A DNA stretch of 64,000 bases from Symbiodinium natans (GCA_905221605.1 CAJNDS010000713.1:397001-461000); one strand, 5' to 3'. Numbered from the stretch's first letter, positions 39,728 to 50,539 are shown. Numbers and translations are program-made. The notes: generated by a model not told the origin, from the sequence alone.

Positions 39728-39790
39728 AAGTGCTGCCGGAGGTGCCCTCTCGAGGAAGGGAATCAAGGCACCGCTGGAGCCTCTTCTGCA
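39728..39790 (+). CDS. Cys-rich short exon
   Basis: KCCRRCPLEEGNQGTAGASS then AP, running into CCCTAAACC; the end is approximate. Confidence 0.4.
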
Positions 39791-39984
39791 CCCTAAACCC
39801 TGAACCCTCCTAAACCCCTAACGACTGACAGGTTCGTGGTAGGAAAATCCACCCGTTGGATACCTTATTTCCCCCGTAGGGGAGTACAGAGAACCTCGTT
39901 TCGGGGGTTCCGGAAGTTCAAGTGTCTGAGGGCTACTAAACCCCCAAAACCCCGCGCCTTGAGCCCCCACACCTGACATGCGAG

Positions 39985-40122
39985 GAAGCGGCCGAGACCT
40001 GGGATTTCTGTGCGGACTCTTCGAGTGCGGAGGATCACAGCCTCGAAAGCTATCAGGAACGCCCCCAGACTGCTGAAGATCGGAAGTTTTTGATTCGGGC
40101 AGCAGTGGGCCCAAAATCCTAA
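39985..40122 (+). CDS. Acidic terminal exon
   Basis: EAAETWDFCADSSSAEDHSL then ESYQERPQTAEDRKFLIRAA, VGPKS and TAA. The other two frames are open in part but less natural. Confidence 0.45.
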   Translation, partial: EAAETWDFCADSSSAEDHSLESYQERPQTAEDRKFLIRAAVGPKS

Positions 40123-40273
40123 GCCCAAAGCCCAAAACCCTAAAGCCCTTTATGTCTCGACCCCCACCAGCCCTAAACCCTAAGCCCTAAGCCCTAAAAC
40201 CCTAAACCCTAAACCCGAAACCCTAAACCCTAAACCCTAAATCCTAAACCCTAAACCCTAAACCCCAACAGAG

Positions 40274-40363
40274 GTCAGTCGCCAGAGGTGGCAGTCCATC
40301 TGCAAAGTGAGCCAAGCGGTCCGGCCCCTCCCTGTCTCCTCGGGCCCGGGCCTCCCAAAGAGG
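40274..40363 (+). CDS. Internal exon with repeat donor
   Basis: Thirty codons VSRQRWQSICKVSQAVRPLP then VSSGPGLPKR; preceded by CCCTAAACCCCAACAG, followed by GTTTAGGG. Confidence 0.52.
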
Positions 40364-40531
40364 GTTTAGGGGCTTAGGGGTTTAGGGGCCTTAAGGGCTT
40401 AGGGTGTAGGGGCTTCGGGGTCTGGAGTTTGGAATTGAGAGGTTCAGTTTGGGTGTAATTCGGGGGGTTGTGATGAACATATGGAGTGCCAGTGCAAATG
40501 ACCTCTTCGCCCATGCAAGACCCTCCACCCG

Positions 40532-40924
40532 ATGAGGTTTATGGTAGACCCCAAGCCTCAGCTCAGATCTGAGTGGCCTTCGCTTCCGGAAGCGTTGGAT
40601 GACTTTGTTGATTGCGACACAGTCTCGCTGTCCTCCTGGCTGGACGTCGGCGAACCCAACTGGGCATGTGATGAGGACCCCCCTCCATATCTCTGCATGA
40701 AGGTTCTGGTGCTCATGGCAGTTATCTCTTTATTGGCTTGGCGCCTGTTTCTTAGCAAAGGGCAGCGGTTCATGGGGTTTGCTCTGATGCGCCCAAATAT
40801 CGTGCTCATGGTTCTTAGACCGCCGCAGTGTCGCATCCTTGCAAGAACGAAGCTGACCTGCATGCCGGAACGGGTTCGAACAGCAAGCGGCTCGCACATC
40901 TGTGCTGTGAGCTCCTTCACTTAA
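40532..40924 (+). CDS. Intronless ORF with one membrane helix
   Basis: One of the longest credible ORFs (130 codons) in unique sequence: MRFMVDPKPQLRSEWPSLPE, acidic middle, then a span CMKVLVLMAVISLLAWRLFL. Ends TAA; element A5 follows 20 bp later. Could be a retrogene or a large exon. Confidence 0.48.
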   Translation: MRFMVDPKPQLRSEWPSLPEALDDFVDCDTVSLSSWLDVGEPNWACDEDPPPYLCMKVLVLMAVISLLAWRLFLSKGQRFMGFALMRPNIVLMVLRPPQCRILARTKLTCMPERVRTASGSHICAVSSFT

Positions 40925-40944
40925 AACCCTCAGCCCCTGCAACC

Positions 40945-41045
40945 CTGGAATGTTCCCCCTTATACTGACAGTCCTGAATAGGGATTATAATCGGGGGTAC
41001 TACAATCCCTACTAAGGACTGGTAGTATAAGTTGGAACATCCCAA
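40945..41045 (+). mobile_element. Family A element, copy A5
   Basis: CTGGAATGTTCCCCCTTATA...TATAAGTTGGAACATCCCAA with internal GACAGTCCTGAATAGGGATT. Ends about 30 bp before an acceptor. Confidence 0.72.
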
Positions 41046-41074
41046 CGGCAACCTCTTCTTCCCGCGGGGTCGAG

Positions 41075-41187
41075 GAGACTGGCGCGGTGATCGTCTGTCC
41101 TGAGGAGAACAAGACCCCAACCTGGGCCGAACGAGCGCGGCTGCACGCCGAGCGCTCTAGCAAGCCTCGAGGAAGGGCTTGGAAAGG
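41075..41187 (+). CDS. Internal exon, strong
   Basis: ETGAVIVCPEENKTPTWAER then ARLHAERSSKPRGRAWK plus two bases; donor GTTTGGGG. Confidence 0.52.
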
Positions 41188-41331
41188 GTTTGGGGTTGTA
41201 GGGTTTAGGGTTGTGGGGTTTAGGCTTCGAGGGTTTAGGGTTAGGGCCTTGTGCTGGTAGGGGGGTGTAGGGTGTAGGGGTCTGGGTCAGTTTTGCATGC
41301 TCTTGTGCTTCTTGCATGCTTATACCTCCAG

Positions 41332-41444
41332 GTGTGCCAATACCGCCATTTGTTCGGGTGGCGGCTCAGAAGGTGTGGGACTCAGTAGCGGCTGGTGGCA
41401 CTTTGCAATGTGCAATGTGCCCTAAGGGCGGTGTGCAGAGATAG
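41332..41444 (+). CDS. Terminal exon, end of a gene
   Basis: Acceptor TGCATGCTTATACCTCCAG; VPIPPFVRVAAQKVWDSVAA then GGTLQCAMCPKGGVQR and TAG. An AT-rich spacer follows. Confidence 0.55.
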
Positions 41445-42290
41445 ATGATGTGCATATTTGCAGTATATCATATCGGTGCTTATACATGTCAATTTCAAAC
41501 CCCCATGCGCGCGCTTGTATATATATATATATATATATACACTTATATATATACATATATACATGTATACATGCATACATATATACGGAGATATTATCAA
41601 TCTACGTAGTTTAGCCAAAGCCAAGTAAGTTCATCATGTCAATCACTTCCGCAAATGGAATTTGGACCTAATCAGTTTAGATAGTTTACTTCGTTTAATT
41701 TGTTTAATGGAGTCAAAAGAGTTGCTTCAGAAATGTTATCTTCGGGCATAGCTGGCTCGATTCGTTTATTTCCGCAGCTGAACCTATGATTTCCGGAAAA
41801 TTAAATGGAGTAGATTAACTATTGCAGCCTAATTCGTTCCATTGAGATAGTTGCCAATGAATGTTTCTCACTTACATTATTACCTGAAATATGTTCGAGA
41901 ATCCATTTTCGGAATTAAATTTGTTCTAAGAAGCCACGAGAACCGAATTGATGAATTAGATCACAAAGTCAATTTTTGGACAGAATGTATTTCTTTGGCT
42001 TGAATTCAAGTGTTCGAATGAAGCGAATCCGAAATCAGTGTTCTGGAATCATGTAGTTTCATTGGCCTTAGTTAAAAATGTATGGCACATATTTAGTTGG
42101 GATGTTCCAGCCCTGGGGAAATTGGTGAATTGAGTTCATTGACTGACCTAAGTCAACGAAATCGGAATGAATGAGTTGTGAACTTACCGTGGCTGGAATC
42201 CGGGGTTCCATGCGCAATTACACTAGATGAGGTTTTGGTAGTGTAGTTGACTTAACTAGCTAGTTTCAGTAAACCCATCTATTTGAAGAA
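41445..42290. other. AT-rich island, probable intergenic spacer
   Basis: Clearly more AT-rich than the rest and almost free of CCCTAAA. Contains a (TA)n run at 41517-41590 and many AATTCGTTT-like words; no long frame. One TTGGGATGTTCC (42098) resembles a family A end. Confidence 0.6.
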
Positions 42291-42299
42291 TTTCAAGCG

Positions 42300-42309
42300 C
42301 TCGCTCTGT

Positions 42310-42341
<32 letters not shown>

Positions 42342-42402
42342 GTCTGTCTGTCAGTCTCTCTGTCTGTCTGTCTGTCTGTCTATTTATATATATATATATA
42401 TG
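42300..42402. repeat. CT, TGTC and TA microsatellites
   Basis: (TC)n, then (TGTC)n, then (TA)n in a row. Confidence 0.92.
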
Positions 42403-42412
42403 CAATCACTCC

Positions 42413-42763
42413 ATGTTCCCGCCCCCGCTCCCCAGATTTGCGGAGTTCTCTGCAGCTTCTCCACATGCGTCAGCTCCTTGTTGCTCGACTCCCTTCCCGA
42501 TGCAAAAAGCAACGCACATTACAACGTTTTTTTTAGCACGATATTATCGGCCGACGTCTGCACGCAGAGATATGTGGAACTTCCGAGCCATGTTGCTTCC
42601 TCGGCCGTTTTCTCCACACATGTTTTGTGACTACGTAGTCCGAAGCGGCACGTTGCCGCAGGCTACCCTCCAGATCCTCACACCGGTCGCAGAGGAGTCG
42701 GGGTCAACACGGGTTTTAGGGGTCTGGGTGGAGTGTAAAGCCGCCTTAACTGCCTTTTACTAA
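42413..42763 (+). CDS. ORF, doubtful
   Basis: 116 codons, ending with LQILTPVAEESGSTRVLGVW; an overlapping frame is also open to 42630. Possibly the first exon of the coiled-coil gene. Confidence 0.28.
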   Translation: MFPPPLPRFAEFSAASPHASAPCCSTPFPMQKATHITTFFLARYYRPTSARRDMWNFRAMLLPRPFSPHMFCDYVVRSGTLPQATLQILTPVAEESGSTRVLGVWVECKAALTAFY

Positions 42764-42952
42764 GGGGTTCTGTGGGCCCTTCGGGGTACTCTTAGTCTTG
42801 TTTTCCCATCCCTCATCCCTAAGCCCGAAGCCCGAAACCCTCAACCCTAAACCCTAAACCCCAAAACCCCAAACCCTAAACCCTCAACCTTCCCACCCGT
42901 CTACCTTCCCCCCTACCTACCCGCTTACCTACCTCGCCATGCGGACGACCAG

Positions 42953-43021
42953 GAGGATGCGCTGGATGAATTGGAGCGACGACGCTTGCGCCCAGAGGCT
43001 TGGTGCGGTTTCCAGACTGGA
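42953..43021 (+). CDS. Coiled-coil gene, exon
   Basis: After a long pyrimidine tract; 23 codons EDALDELERRRLRPEAWCGF then QTG; donor GTTTAGGG. Confidence 0.53.
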
Positions 43022-43125
43022 GTTTAGGGTTTAGGGTTTGAGGTTTGAGGGTTTAGGGCGATCCACGAACCTCAAACCCTGAACCTAAGCCCTAAACCCT
43101 AGAAGCCCAAAACTGTGCCTGCCAG

Positions 43126-43233
43126 GTCTCCCGTGGGACGACGCAGCGCCGCCGCAAGCGCTGAGTACAGGGTGCTCATGGCAGCGCATCAGCTTGAGAG
43201 GAGAATTCTGCGGGGTCCTTTGTTGAATCCGAA
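43126..43233 (+). CDS. Coiled-coil gene, exon
   Basis: Acceptor AACTGTGCCTGCCAG; SPVGRRSAAASAEYRVLMAA then HQLERRILRGPLLNP, donor GTTCCA. Confidence 0.5.
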
Positions 43234-43276
43234 GTTCCAGAAGCCCTAAAAACCCTAAAAGGGGAGCTGGCCTCTT

Positions 43277-43450
43277 GTGGATCTGGGTCGTGCGCAGCCG
43301 TTCCCGCCGACCCTCCGATCTAGCCACATCTGTACAGTACGAGAGCGCAAACTTCGCATCCCTGAAGCTTGCTGTGCTTCGAGGCTGAGTGTCATTTTCG
43401 CTGCAACTGCGCCTGGTCGCAAGGGAGGGGTTCCTGAACCCGAAGCACTA
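43277..43450 (+). CDS. Exon, basic and Cys-containing
   Basis: LGRAQPFPPTLRSSHICTVR then ERKLRIPEACCASRLSVIFA. Edges uncertain; an inner acceptor CATCTGTACAG exists. Confidence 0.4.
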
Positions 43451-43956
43451 AGCCCTCAGTCCTAAAACCTAAACCCTGAACCCTGAACCCTCACCCTAAA
43501 CCCTAAACCCTAAACCCTAAACCCCAACCCTGAACCCTGAACCCTGAACCCTGGACCCTGAACCCTGAACCCTGAACCCTGCAACCCTGCAACCCTGCAA
43601 CCCTGCAACCCTAACCTGAAAGCCGGTGCAGATGTACAGAGGGAGGCACGGTCCCACCGCGCAGCGTGAAAATTCCGGCGGCTGGGGTTCAGGGGAGGTT
43701 CAGGGATTAGGGTTTTTGGGTTTTAGGGTTTTAGGGTTTTAGGGTTTAGGGTTTAGGGTTTAGGGCGGCTTCAGCCTTGTCAGAAGGGATCCTCAGGGAG
43801 GTTAGTCGCGATGGCCAAGTTTCCTCTAGGCCCCAGGACCCTAACACCCTTACACTGCTCCGGCGCGCGCAACCCTGAACCCCAAACCCCAAACCCCAAA
43901 CCCCAAACCCTGAAACCGAACCCCTAAAGCCAACACCCCAAAGCCCCTTCCTCCAG

Positions 43957-44030
43957 GCAGAGGAGAAGGAGAGGGAGCGAGAGGTGGATCGGCTGAAGGC
44001 CGAGCCGAGCTTTGAAGGGCTTTTGGGAGG
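43957..44030 (+). CDS. Coiled-coil gene, exon
   Basis: Acceptor AGCCCCTTCCTCCAG; AEEKEREREVDRLKAEPSFE then GLLG plus two bases, strongly charged heptad pattern; donor GTTTAAGG. Confidence 0.55.
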
Positions 44031-44371
44031 GTTTAAGGCTTAGGGTCTACGGTTAGGGTTTAGGGTTTCGGGTTTACGGCTTAGGGTTTGTGGTTCAGGG
44101 TTGAGGAGAATTTCCCGTTTCGGACCTTCGGGGCTTTAGAGCGCGCTTTACGGGTTTACACTTGCCTGCGTTTTGTGGGGGCTCGGGCTGAGGGCTGTCT
44201 GTTGAGTTTCCAGGGTTCCGGGTCAACTAGAGGCTGGCGTTGACCGAGGGGATTCGGAGATTCCGTTTTCTTTGCAAAAGATGACGGCCTCGAATCCAGA
44301 ATCCTCGCCTCAGGGCAATGATGGACCCTAAGATTTCGCTTGAAGGTTTGGGGGAGTTCGGCGTGTGAATC

Positions 44372-44629
44372 TTGTTGGTCTTCATTCCAGATCTCACGTT
44401 CCTTGCAGACCCCCATTCACCTCTGAATGGATTCTTGGGTCTTTGGGTTTTTCGGTTTCATGTTCCTCTAGCACAAAGACGCGCAGATACATACGCGATG
44501 AATGCAGTCAGTTTTGGGTATCTTGAATGCTTTGGTATTTGCAATCTGCGGTGTCTGTCTCTCTCCCGCTCTCTCTCCCTCCTCTTGGCATACCATATTC
44601 AATCTATCTACGCGAGACTAGTAATGTGA
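44372..44629 (+). CDS. ORF, doubtful
   Basis: Eighty-five codons in a repeat-poor stretch, GFLGLWVFRFHVPLAQRRAD in the middle, then a CT-repeat-derived tail. Low support. Confidence 0.22.
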   Translation: MLVFIPDLTFLADPHSPLNGFLGLWVFRFHVPLAQRRADTYAMNAVSFGYLECFGICNLRCLSLSRSLSLLLAYHIQSIYARLVM

Positions 44630-44850
44630 AATATTCAGAAACCATCCATTCTAGGCAAGTACGTGGGTTGTGACTGATTGTAGTTTGGGTTCCCGGTGGT
44701 GAAATCTATGCCGCCGTTAACATCCACACATGGTACAGCAAAAACCCGAAACCCTAAACCGAAAGCAACCGTTTCAACCCCACGGGCACCTTGGCACGAA
44801 ACACCCCCACCTCTTCCCCTATATGCACCCCCTGATCCAAACATGGACTG

Positions 44851-44950
44851 GTGGTTTCCCAAATTCGGGTACCTTATTGCAGTCCTTATGATAAGGGAAC
44901 CCTACAATTTGGGGGTCTAGGTTCCCTATTAATTTTCGTAAACCCCCATA
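44851..44950 (+). mobile_element. Family B element, copy B5
   Basis: GGTTTCCCAAATTCGGGTAC, CTTATTGCAGTCCTT, CCCTACAATTTGGGGG, AATTTTCGTAAACCCCC. About 50 bp before the next acceptor. Confidence 0.7.
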
Positions 44951-45002
44951 TGGGTCTAAGGTTTAGGGTTCATGGCTTACGGCCACCGTCCACCGCTGCC
45001 AG

Positions 45003-45056
45003 AAAGAGATGGATGAGCAGTACGAGGACATCATGCTGAGGGTCAAGAAGAGGCCG
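45003..45056 (+). CDS. Coiled-coil gene, exon
   Basis: Acceptor GTCCACCGCTGCCAG; KEMDEQYEDIMLRVKKRP; donor probably GCTTTT. Confidence 0.5.
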
Positions 45057-45059
45057 GCT

Positions 45060-45360
45060 TTTTCTTACGGTTCCCCGAACCCTATGCCCTGAGCGCCCTA
45101 GACATCCTCAATGAAGCCCCTAAACCCCTTCCTTAAGGCCCTTTATGCCCTGAGCCCTCCCCTGAACCTCTGAATGAGCCCCGAACACCCTTAAAGCTTT
45201 CAAAGCCCTTGCGGCCCTGAGGGCTTCTGGCCTAGGGGCCTTCTAAGGGTAGTTACACAGTCCTTGAATGTCGCCCCTTACCTCCTTTCAAGGCTGATGA
45301 TGTGTAGGGTGCTATAGGGGGTATATAAGGGGTCCCCTTTTCAGAGCCCATGCCCCTAAA
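45060..45360. other. Diverged repeat, no exon
   Basis: CCCTGAGC, CCCTTAAAG and similar words, then a unique TATA-containing stretch (45250-45340). Confidence 0.4.
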
Positions 45361-45632
45361 CCCTGAACCCAAACCCTGAACCCTAAACCCTAAACCCTAA
45401 ACCCTAAACCCTAAACCCTAAACCCTAAACCCTAAACCCTAAACCCTAAACCCTAAACCCTAAACCCTAAGCCCAAAGCCCGAAGCCCTAAGCCCTAAGC
45501 CCCAAACCCTAAACCCTAAACCCTAAACCCTAAGCCCTACGCCCGAATCCCTAATCCTTAAACCCTACGCCCTAAGCCCTAAGCCCTAAGAGTTCTTCCT
45601 CACAACCGGCTCCAGCCCGTCTGCCTCGCTAG

Positions 45633-45677
45633 GTTCCTGGAGTGCGGGCCCCGGAGGTCATTGCTGGGCGAAAAGAG
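45633..45677 (+). CDS. Coiled-coil gene, exon
   Basis: Acceptor CGTCTGCCTCGCTAG; VPGVRAPEVIAGRKE; donor GTTGAGG. Confidence 0.48.
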
Positions 45678-45947
45678 GTTGAGGGGTGCGGGTATAGGTT
45701 TAGGGTTTAGGGTTTCGGGTTTCGGGTTTCGGGTTTGGGGTTTCGGGTTTAGGGTTTCGGGTTTAGGGTTTCGGGTTTAGGGGTATGGTGCGGGTATAGG
45801 TTTAGGGTTTGACGGTTTAGCCTTTAGTAGGGTTTCTGTGCTTTAGCTGTGTTTTATCTCTAAACTCTCAGGATCGTAGTCTGGGGGGGTTTAGGGTTTA
45901 GGGTTTAGGGTTTAGGGTTTAGCGTTTAGGGTGAGCGCTGCGCCCAG

Positions 45948-46008
45948 GAAGGGGCTCCATCCCGACGTCATCGGTGCCGCCACGAACACGGAGCCCTTCC
46001 AAAGAAAG
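45948..46008 (+). CDS. Internal exon
   Basis: One base plus KGLHPDVIGAATNTEPFQRK, donor GTCCGG. Confidence 0.52.
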
Positions 46009-46539
46009 GTCCGGTGGACCCTAAACCTTAAACCCTCAACCCTAAATCCTAAACCCCAAACCCTAAACCCTAAACCCTCAACCCTAAACCCTAAGCCCTC
46101 AACCCTAAACCCTCAACCCTAAACCCTAAGCCCTCAACCCTAAACCCTAAACCCTCAACCCGAAACCCTATAAACCCTCAACCGGAGACCCGAAACCCTA
46201 AACCCTCAACCGGAGACCCGAAACCCTAAACTCTGGACCCTCAACCCTAAACCTCTACATCCTAAACGACAAGCCCGAAGCCCTAAACGTCAAGTTGAAC
46301 CAAGCTCCAGACGGCTGGAGCCCTAAACTCCCCAAACGGAGAAGAAGCCAAAACTCTACGCCTAAAGCCACAACCCAAGAACCCAAGAAACCCTAAACCC
46401 TAAACCCTAAACCCCAAACCCTAAACCCCAAACCCTAAACCCCAAACCCTAAACCCTAAACCCTAAACCCTAAACCCCAAACCCCAAACCCCAAACCCTA
46501 AACCCTAAACCCTAAGCCCTAACCCGAAACCCCCACAGC

Positions 46540-46629
46540 GCCGCACCACCTGGGCCAGTTTCCGCGCAGCAGCATGGCCCGGAAGCAGGAGGACATGGGC
46601 TCGGACGGCGAAGTCGAGGCCTTTTGCTT
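46540..46629 (+). CDS. Internal exon, frame uncertain
   Basis: Best frame PHHLGQFPRSSMARKQEDMG then SDGEVEAFC; all three frames open, chosen for composition and for acidic residues as in its neighbours. Confidence 0.4.
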
Positions 46630-46800
46630 GGGGTTTAGGGTTTAGGGTTTAGGGTTTAGGGTTTAGGGTTTAGGGTTTAGGGTTCAGGGTTTAGGGTTTA
46701 GGGTTTAGGGTTTAGGGTTCAGGGTCTAGGGTCTAGGGTCTAGGGTTTAGGGTTTAGGGTTTAGGGTTTAGGGTTCAGGGACAGGGTTTCGGGGTCCGGG
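46630..46800 (-). repeat. TTTAGGG array
   Basis: About 20 units with GGGTCTA and GGGTTCA variants; first half of an intron whose second half is C-rich (46805-47060). Confidence 0.9.
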
Positions 46801-47069
46801 TTAGTTAGCCTTAAACCCGAAACCCTAAGCCCCAGGCTGTTCAGCCCCGGCAGACTCCCAGAAACTTCAAACTTCAAGCCTAAGCCTCAAACCGCTCAAC
46901 CCCCCAACCCGAAACGCTTCTTAGGGTCTTGGGTTTAGAATTCAAACCGCCCCAAAACACTACAACCCGAACCAACACGTCAACCCCAACCCGACACACG
47001 TCCACCCAAACCCTACACCCTTAAACCCTGAACCCTGAACCCTAAACCCTAAACCCCTTGACCTCCCAG

Positions 47070-47112
47070 GGCGAGGCGAAGAAACTGTTGGGCAAGGCCT
47101 GGCACGGCTGGA
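47070..47112 (+). CDS. Coiled-coil gene, exon
   Basis: Acceptor CTTGACCTCCCAG; GEAKKLLGKAWHGW, end approximate (GA donor). Confidence 0.45.
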
Positions 47113-47233
47113 GAAACCCTAAACCCTAGACCCTAAACCCTAAACCCGAAACCCTAAACCCTAAACCCTAAACCCTAAACCCTAAACCCTAGACGACTAA
47201 GGGTGGGTGTAGATGCCAGCCTTGCAGATATGG

Positions 47234-47312
47234 TCAGTTCTCTACATTAGGGTCCCTTTTTTAGGGTACCCTAAATATGACCGCCTCATAATCAGGACCC
47301 CAACAGAGACGA
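47234..47312. mobile_element. Short inverted-repeat element (family E)
   Basis: TTCTCTACATTAGGGTCC near one end and GGACCCCAACAGAG at the other; resembles 4364-4426. Confidence 0.4.
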
Positions 47313-47732
47313 TATTGCAGAGAAGGGACAGATTCTGGTTTTCTGAGGGGCAGACAAGGCTGCGTACCTTCTAGAGGACACTACTACACTCTGTTACAGC
47401 CAGGAATAGGCTCTCCAAACAAGAGTTACGCGCAGCACACTCCTGAAACTCCAGAGCCCAAACTCCAAACCCTTCAACCCTGAATCCCCAAAGCCTAAAC
47501 CCCTACAGCACTAAACCGTGAACCCCAAACCCTAAGCCCCTGGACCCCTTAAGTACGAAGCCAGCACCCCAAACCCCAAGCCCTAAAGCCCTCCAAGATT
47601 GAACCCTGATGGCCCAAAGTCCTAAACCCTAAACCCTAAACCCTAAACCCTAAACCCTAAACCCTAAACCCTAAACCCTAAACCCTAAACCCTAAGTCCT
47701 AAACCCTAAACCCTTAACCCTTGGAGCCCGAG

Positions 47733-47784
47733 GTGGCCAACGAGGCGATGGACAAGATGGAGAAGAAGAAGCAGGAGCTGCAGG
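47733..47784 (+). CDS. Coiled-coil gene, exon
   Basis: VANEAMDKMEKKKQELQ plus one base, donor GTTTAGGG; classic heptad composition. Confidence 0.54.
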
Positions 47785-48259
47785 GTTTAGGGTTTAGGGT
47801 TTAGGGTTTCGGGTTTCGGGTTTAGGGTTTAGGGTTCAGGGTTCTGCAGGGTTTTGGGTTTCTTGTTTGCGGGAGTCTTTGGGGGCTCGGGTTTCGGATT
47901 GGGGGTTTTGGGTTTACGGTTTCGGATTAGGGTTTAGGGTTTAGGGTTTCGGGTTTCGGGTTCAGGGTGGCTCACTGGTGCTCTGTGCTGCTATGATGCC
48001 ACGCCCCTCCCCCCTGCTTAAACCCTGGCCGCAAAAAGCAGGGGCCAATCAAGGCCGGTATAGTCGTGTAAGATGCAGCTAAGTCCAGGCCGCAAGGGGC
48101 ACGCCAGGGGGGGCGCCCATGCTTATGCTCAGCGGCGCCCTCGCCAGTTTCGGGTTGAGGGTTTGGGGTTTCGTGATGACGCCGGTGATGATTCTTGTCG
48201 TTCTTGTAAACCCTGAGCCCTCAACCCTCAACCCTAAACCCTGAACCCCGCAATCACAG

Positions 48260-48334
48260 GAGCTTGAGAAGCTTGAGGCTCTGCTGGACCGCCGCTTGGT
48301 GTCACCCCAAAAGCCCCGGAACGCGGGGTATCAG
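48260..48334 (+). CDS. Coiled-coil gene, exon
   Basis: Twenty-five codons ELEKLEALLDRRLVSPQKPR then NAGYQ; donor GTTTAGGG, with an inner alternative GTGTCA. Confidence 0.55.
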
Positions 48335-48824
48335 GTTTAGGGTCGAGGGTTTCCTAGACCCTCCGTTACACGTGCGGTTTCGGGTTTTAGGGCTTTAGGG
48401 TTTCAGCGTTTCACGGTCCCTTGAAGCTCGGTCAACCGCACATCCTACACTGTGAAGTGGGTAGGGGCCCAAGTTGACGTACGCCTGCCACAAGAAACTA
48501 GTGGCCCCTCAGCGTAGGCTCCACGAAGGTTTTTGGGCGCCATGCCCGGAACTGAAATGCTTAAGGGTTATCTGAAATGAAATAGGGGGACGGCCCCTCC
48601 CCTAAACCCTAAACCCTAAACCCTAAACCCTAAACCCTAAACCCGAAACCCTAAACCCTAAACCCTAAACCCTGAACCCTGAACCCTGAACCCTGAACCC
48701 TGAACCCTGAACCCCAATCCCTAAACCCTGAACAATAAACCGCCCCCAGCCCCACAAGGTTGTCGCCGAGATGCCATGGGTGAGCCCGGGCCCTGGGCTA
48801 CTCCGAAGTGCGGCATTTTCTCAG

Positions 48825-48889
48825 CGAGCTGCGGGATAAGGCGCCGGCCTCCAAAGCATGTGCTGAGCAGTGGAGGACGTCTCGAAACC
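48825..48889 (+). CDS. Coiled-coil gene, exon
   Basis: Acceptor GGCATTTTCTCAG; ELRDKAPASKACAEQWRTSR then N plus one base, donor GTGAGC. A 21-nt candidate exon VVAEMPW at 48759-48779 ends in the same donor word. Confidence 0.5.
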
Positions 48890-48999
48890 GTGAGCCCGAA
48901 ACCCGAAAACCCGAAATCCTAAACCCTAAACCCTAAACCCTAAACCCCAAGCACTAAGCCCTAAACTTTATAAGCCGGCAGCCCTGAAGCCCAACACAG

Positions 49000-49088
49000 G
49001 CAAAGCAAGGAGGCCTGCCAGTGTGAAGCGTGTCGCTGCCAGGACACATTCTGGTCTGCTTCGTGAGCGCCCATTCCTTACAAATTGA
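49000..49088 (+). CDS. Basic exon following 48825
   Basis: The two-base start completes an Arg codon with 48889. KARRPASVKRVAARTHSGLL then RERPFLTN and TGA; a GTGAGC donor inside suggests the stop may be intronic. Confidence 0.46.
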
Positions 49089-49507
49089 TACCAGTTTGGG
49101 GTTTAGGGTTTCGGGTTTAGGCCATCAAGCTCAGCAGGCCCTGAAATCTCAAGCCCTGAAATCCTCCAGTCCCTGTCAAAGGGTTAAGTTTTTTTTGGGG
49201 TTTAGGGTTTAGGGTTTAGGGTTTAGGGCTGTGTGTGTGTGGGGGGGGGGTGGGGCGGGCGGCGGCAGATTTGTTTCAGAGGAGCCCATAGGGATAAGCC
49301 TGGTAAGCCCTATAAAGCCCATACTCTCCGAAGGCCGTAAGGCCCGAAGACCCCAGGCCCCCAAGAGGCCTCAAACCCTGAACCCTAAACCCTAAACCCT
49401 AAACCCTAAACCCTAAACCCTAAACCCAAAGCCCTGAACCCCAAACCCTACACCCTAAACCTTAAACCCTAAACCCTAAACCCGAAACGTTGAAGCCCTA
49501 AACCAAG

Positions 49508-49573
49508 GACACCGAAGTGAGCAGCATCCCGGTGGGCAGCTCGAAAATGCCGCATCCCTGGACGTGGCTTCAG
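49508..49573 (+). CDS. Internal exon
   Basis: Twenty-two codons DTEVSSIPVGSSKMPHPWTW then LQ; donor GTCCTT. Confidence 0.52.
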
Positions 49574-50136
49574 GTCCTTTACGGGCTTTTGGAAGGGCTT
49601 AATTAACAAGGTCTAGGGTTTAGGGTCTAGGGTTTAGGGTCTAGGGTTTAGGGTTTAGGATTTAGTGTGTAGGTTTAGGATTTAGGGTTTAGGGTTTGAA
49701 AGGTCTGGGAAAAGGGCTGGTTCAGGGCGTTTTGAAGGCATTTAAGGCCGTTTTGAGGGTTCTAGAGCTTTTGGGGCTCTTTAGGGGCCCCTAGGTTTTG
49801 TCTGGGTCTTCAGGCTTTTTGGCGTCTTTGTTCGATGCTGTTTCGGGTTTGGGTTTGAGTTCGAGTTCGGTCGCTTAGGAATCTCAGGAGCCGTTGGGGG
49901 CCTTAGGGGTTGGGGGGTCAGGTGGCTTGGGGTTCGGGGTCCCGGGTGTTGGGTCTCTAGGGTTTCAGAGTTGCCCTAAACCCCTAAACCCTAAACCCTA
50001 AACCCTAAACCCTAAACCCTAAACCCTAAACCCCAAACCCCAAACCCCAAACCCTAAACCCTAAATCCTAGCGTCTAGTCTGTTTAGTAAGTCTAGGGCT
50101 TGTGGTTTGGGGTCCGAGGGGACACAGGGCTTCGAG

Positions 50137-50191
50137 CCAACGCTTTGCGCTGAGGACTGGTGCTGCGGTTGGCATCCACAGCTTCATGAAG
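50137..50191 (+). CDS. Internal exon
   Basis: PTLCAEDWCCGWHPQLHE plus one base, donor GTGGGG. Confidence 0.48.
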
Positions 50192-50462
50192 GTGGGGTTT
50201 GGGGTTTAGGGTTTAGGGTTTAGGGTTTGGGGTTTGGGATTTAGGGTTTGGGGTTTGGGGTTTGGGGTTTGGGATTTAGGGTTTGGGGTTTGGGGTTTGA
50301 GGTTTGGGGTTTAGGGTTTAGTAAGGGCTTAGGGTTGGGATTAGGGACCTAAGCCCTTATAAACCCTCAACCCCACGGCCCCGAGATTTTCGAAAGGGGC
50401 TCTCTCTACCAAAGTGTCCGAAACCCGAAATTTAGCCAAGGGGAAGCTGCTCCCCTTACCAG

Positions 50463-50513
50463 GCGCTCAGAGACGACCGCCTGGAGCTGAACCAGGCTAG
50501 AGAGCTGCAGAGG
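50463..50513 (+). CDS. Coiled-coil gene, exon, strong
   Basis: Acceptor GCTGCTCCCCTTACCAG and consensus donor GTAAGG; ALRDDRLELNQARELQR, phase 0. Confidence 0.6.
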
Positions 50514-50539
50514 GTAAGGTTTTGAACCGCAAACCCTAA

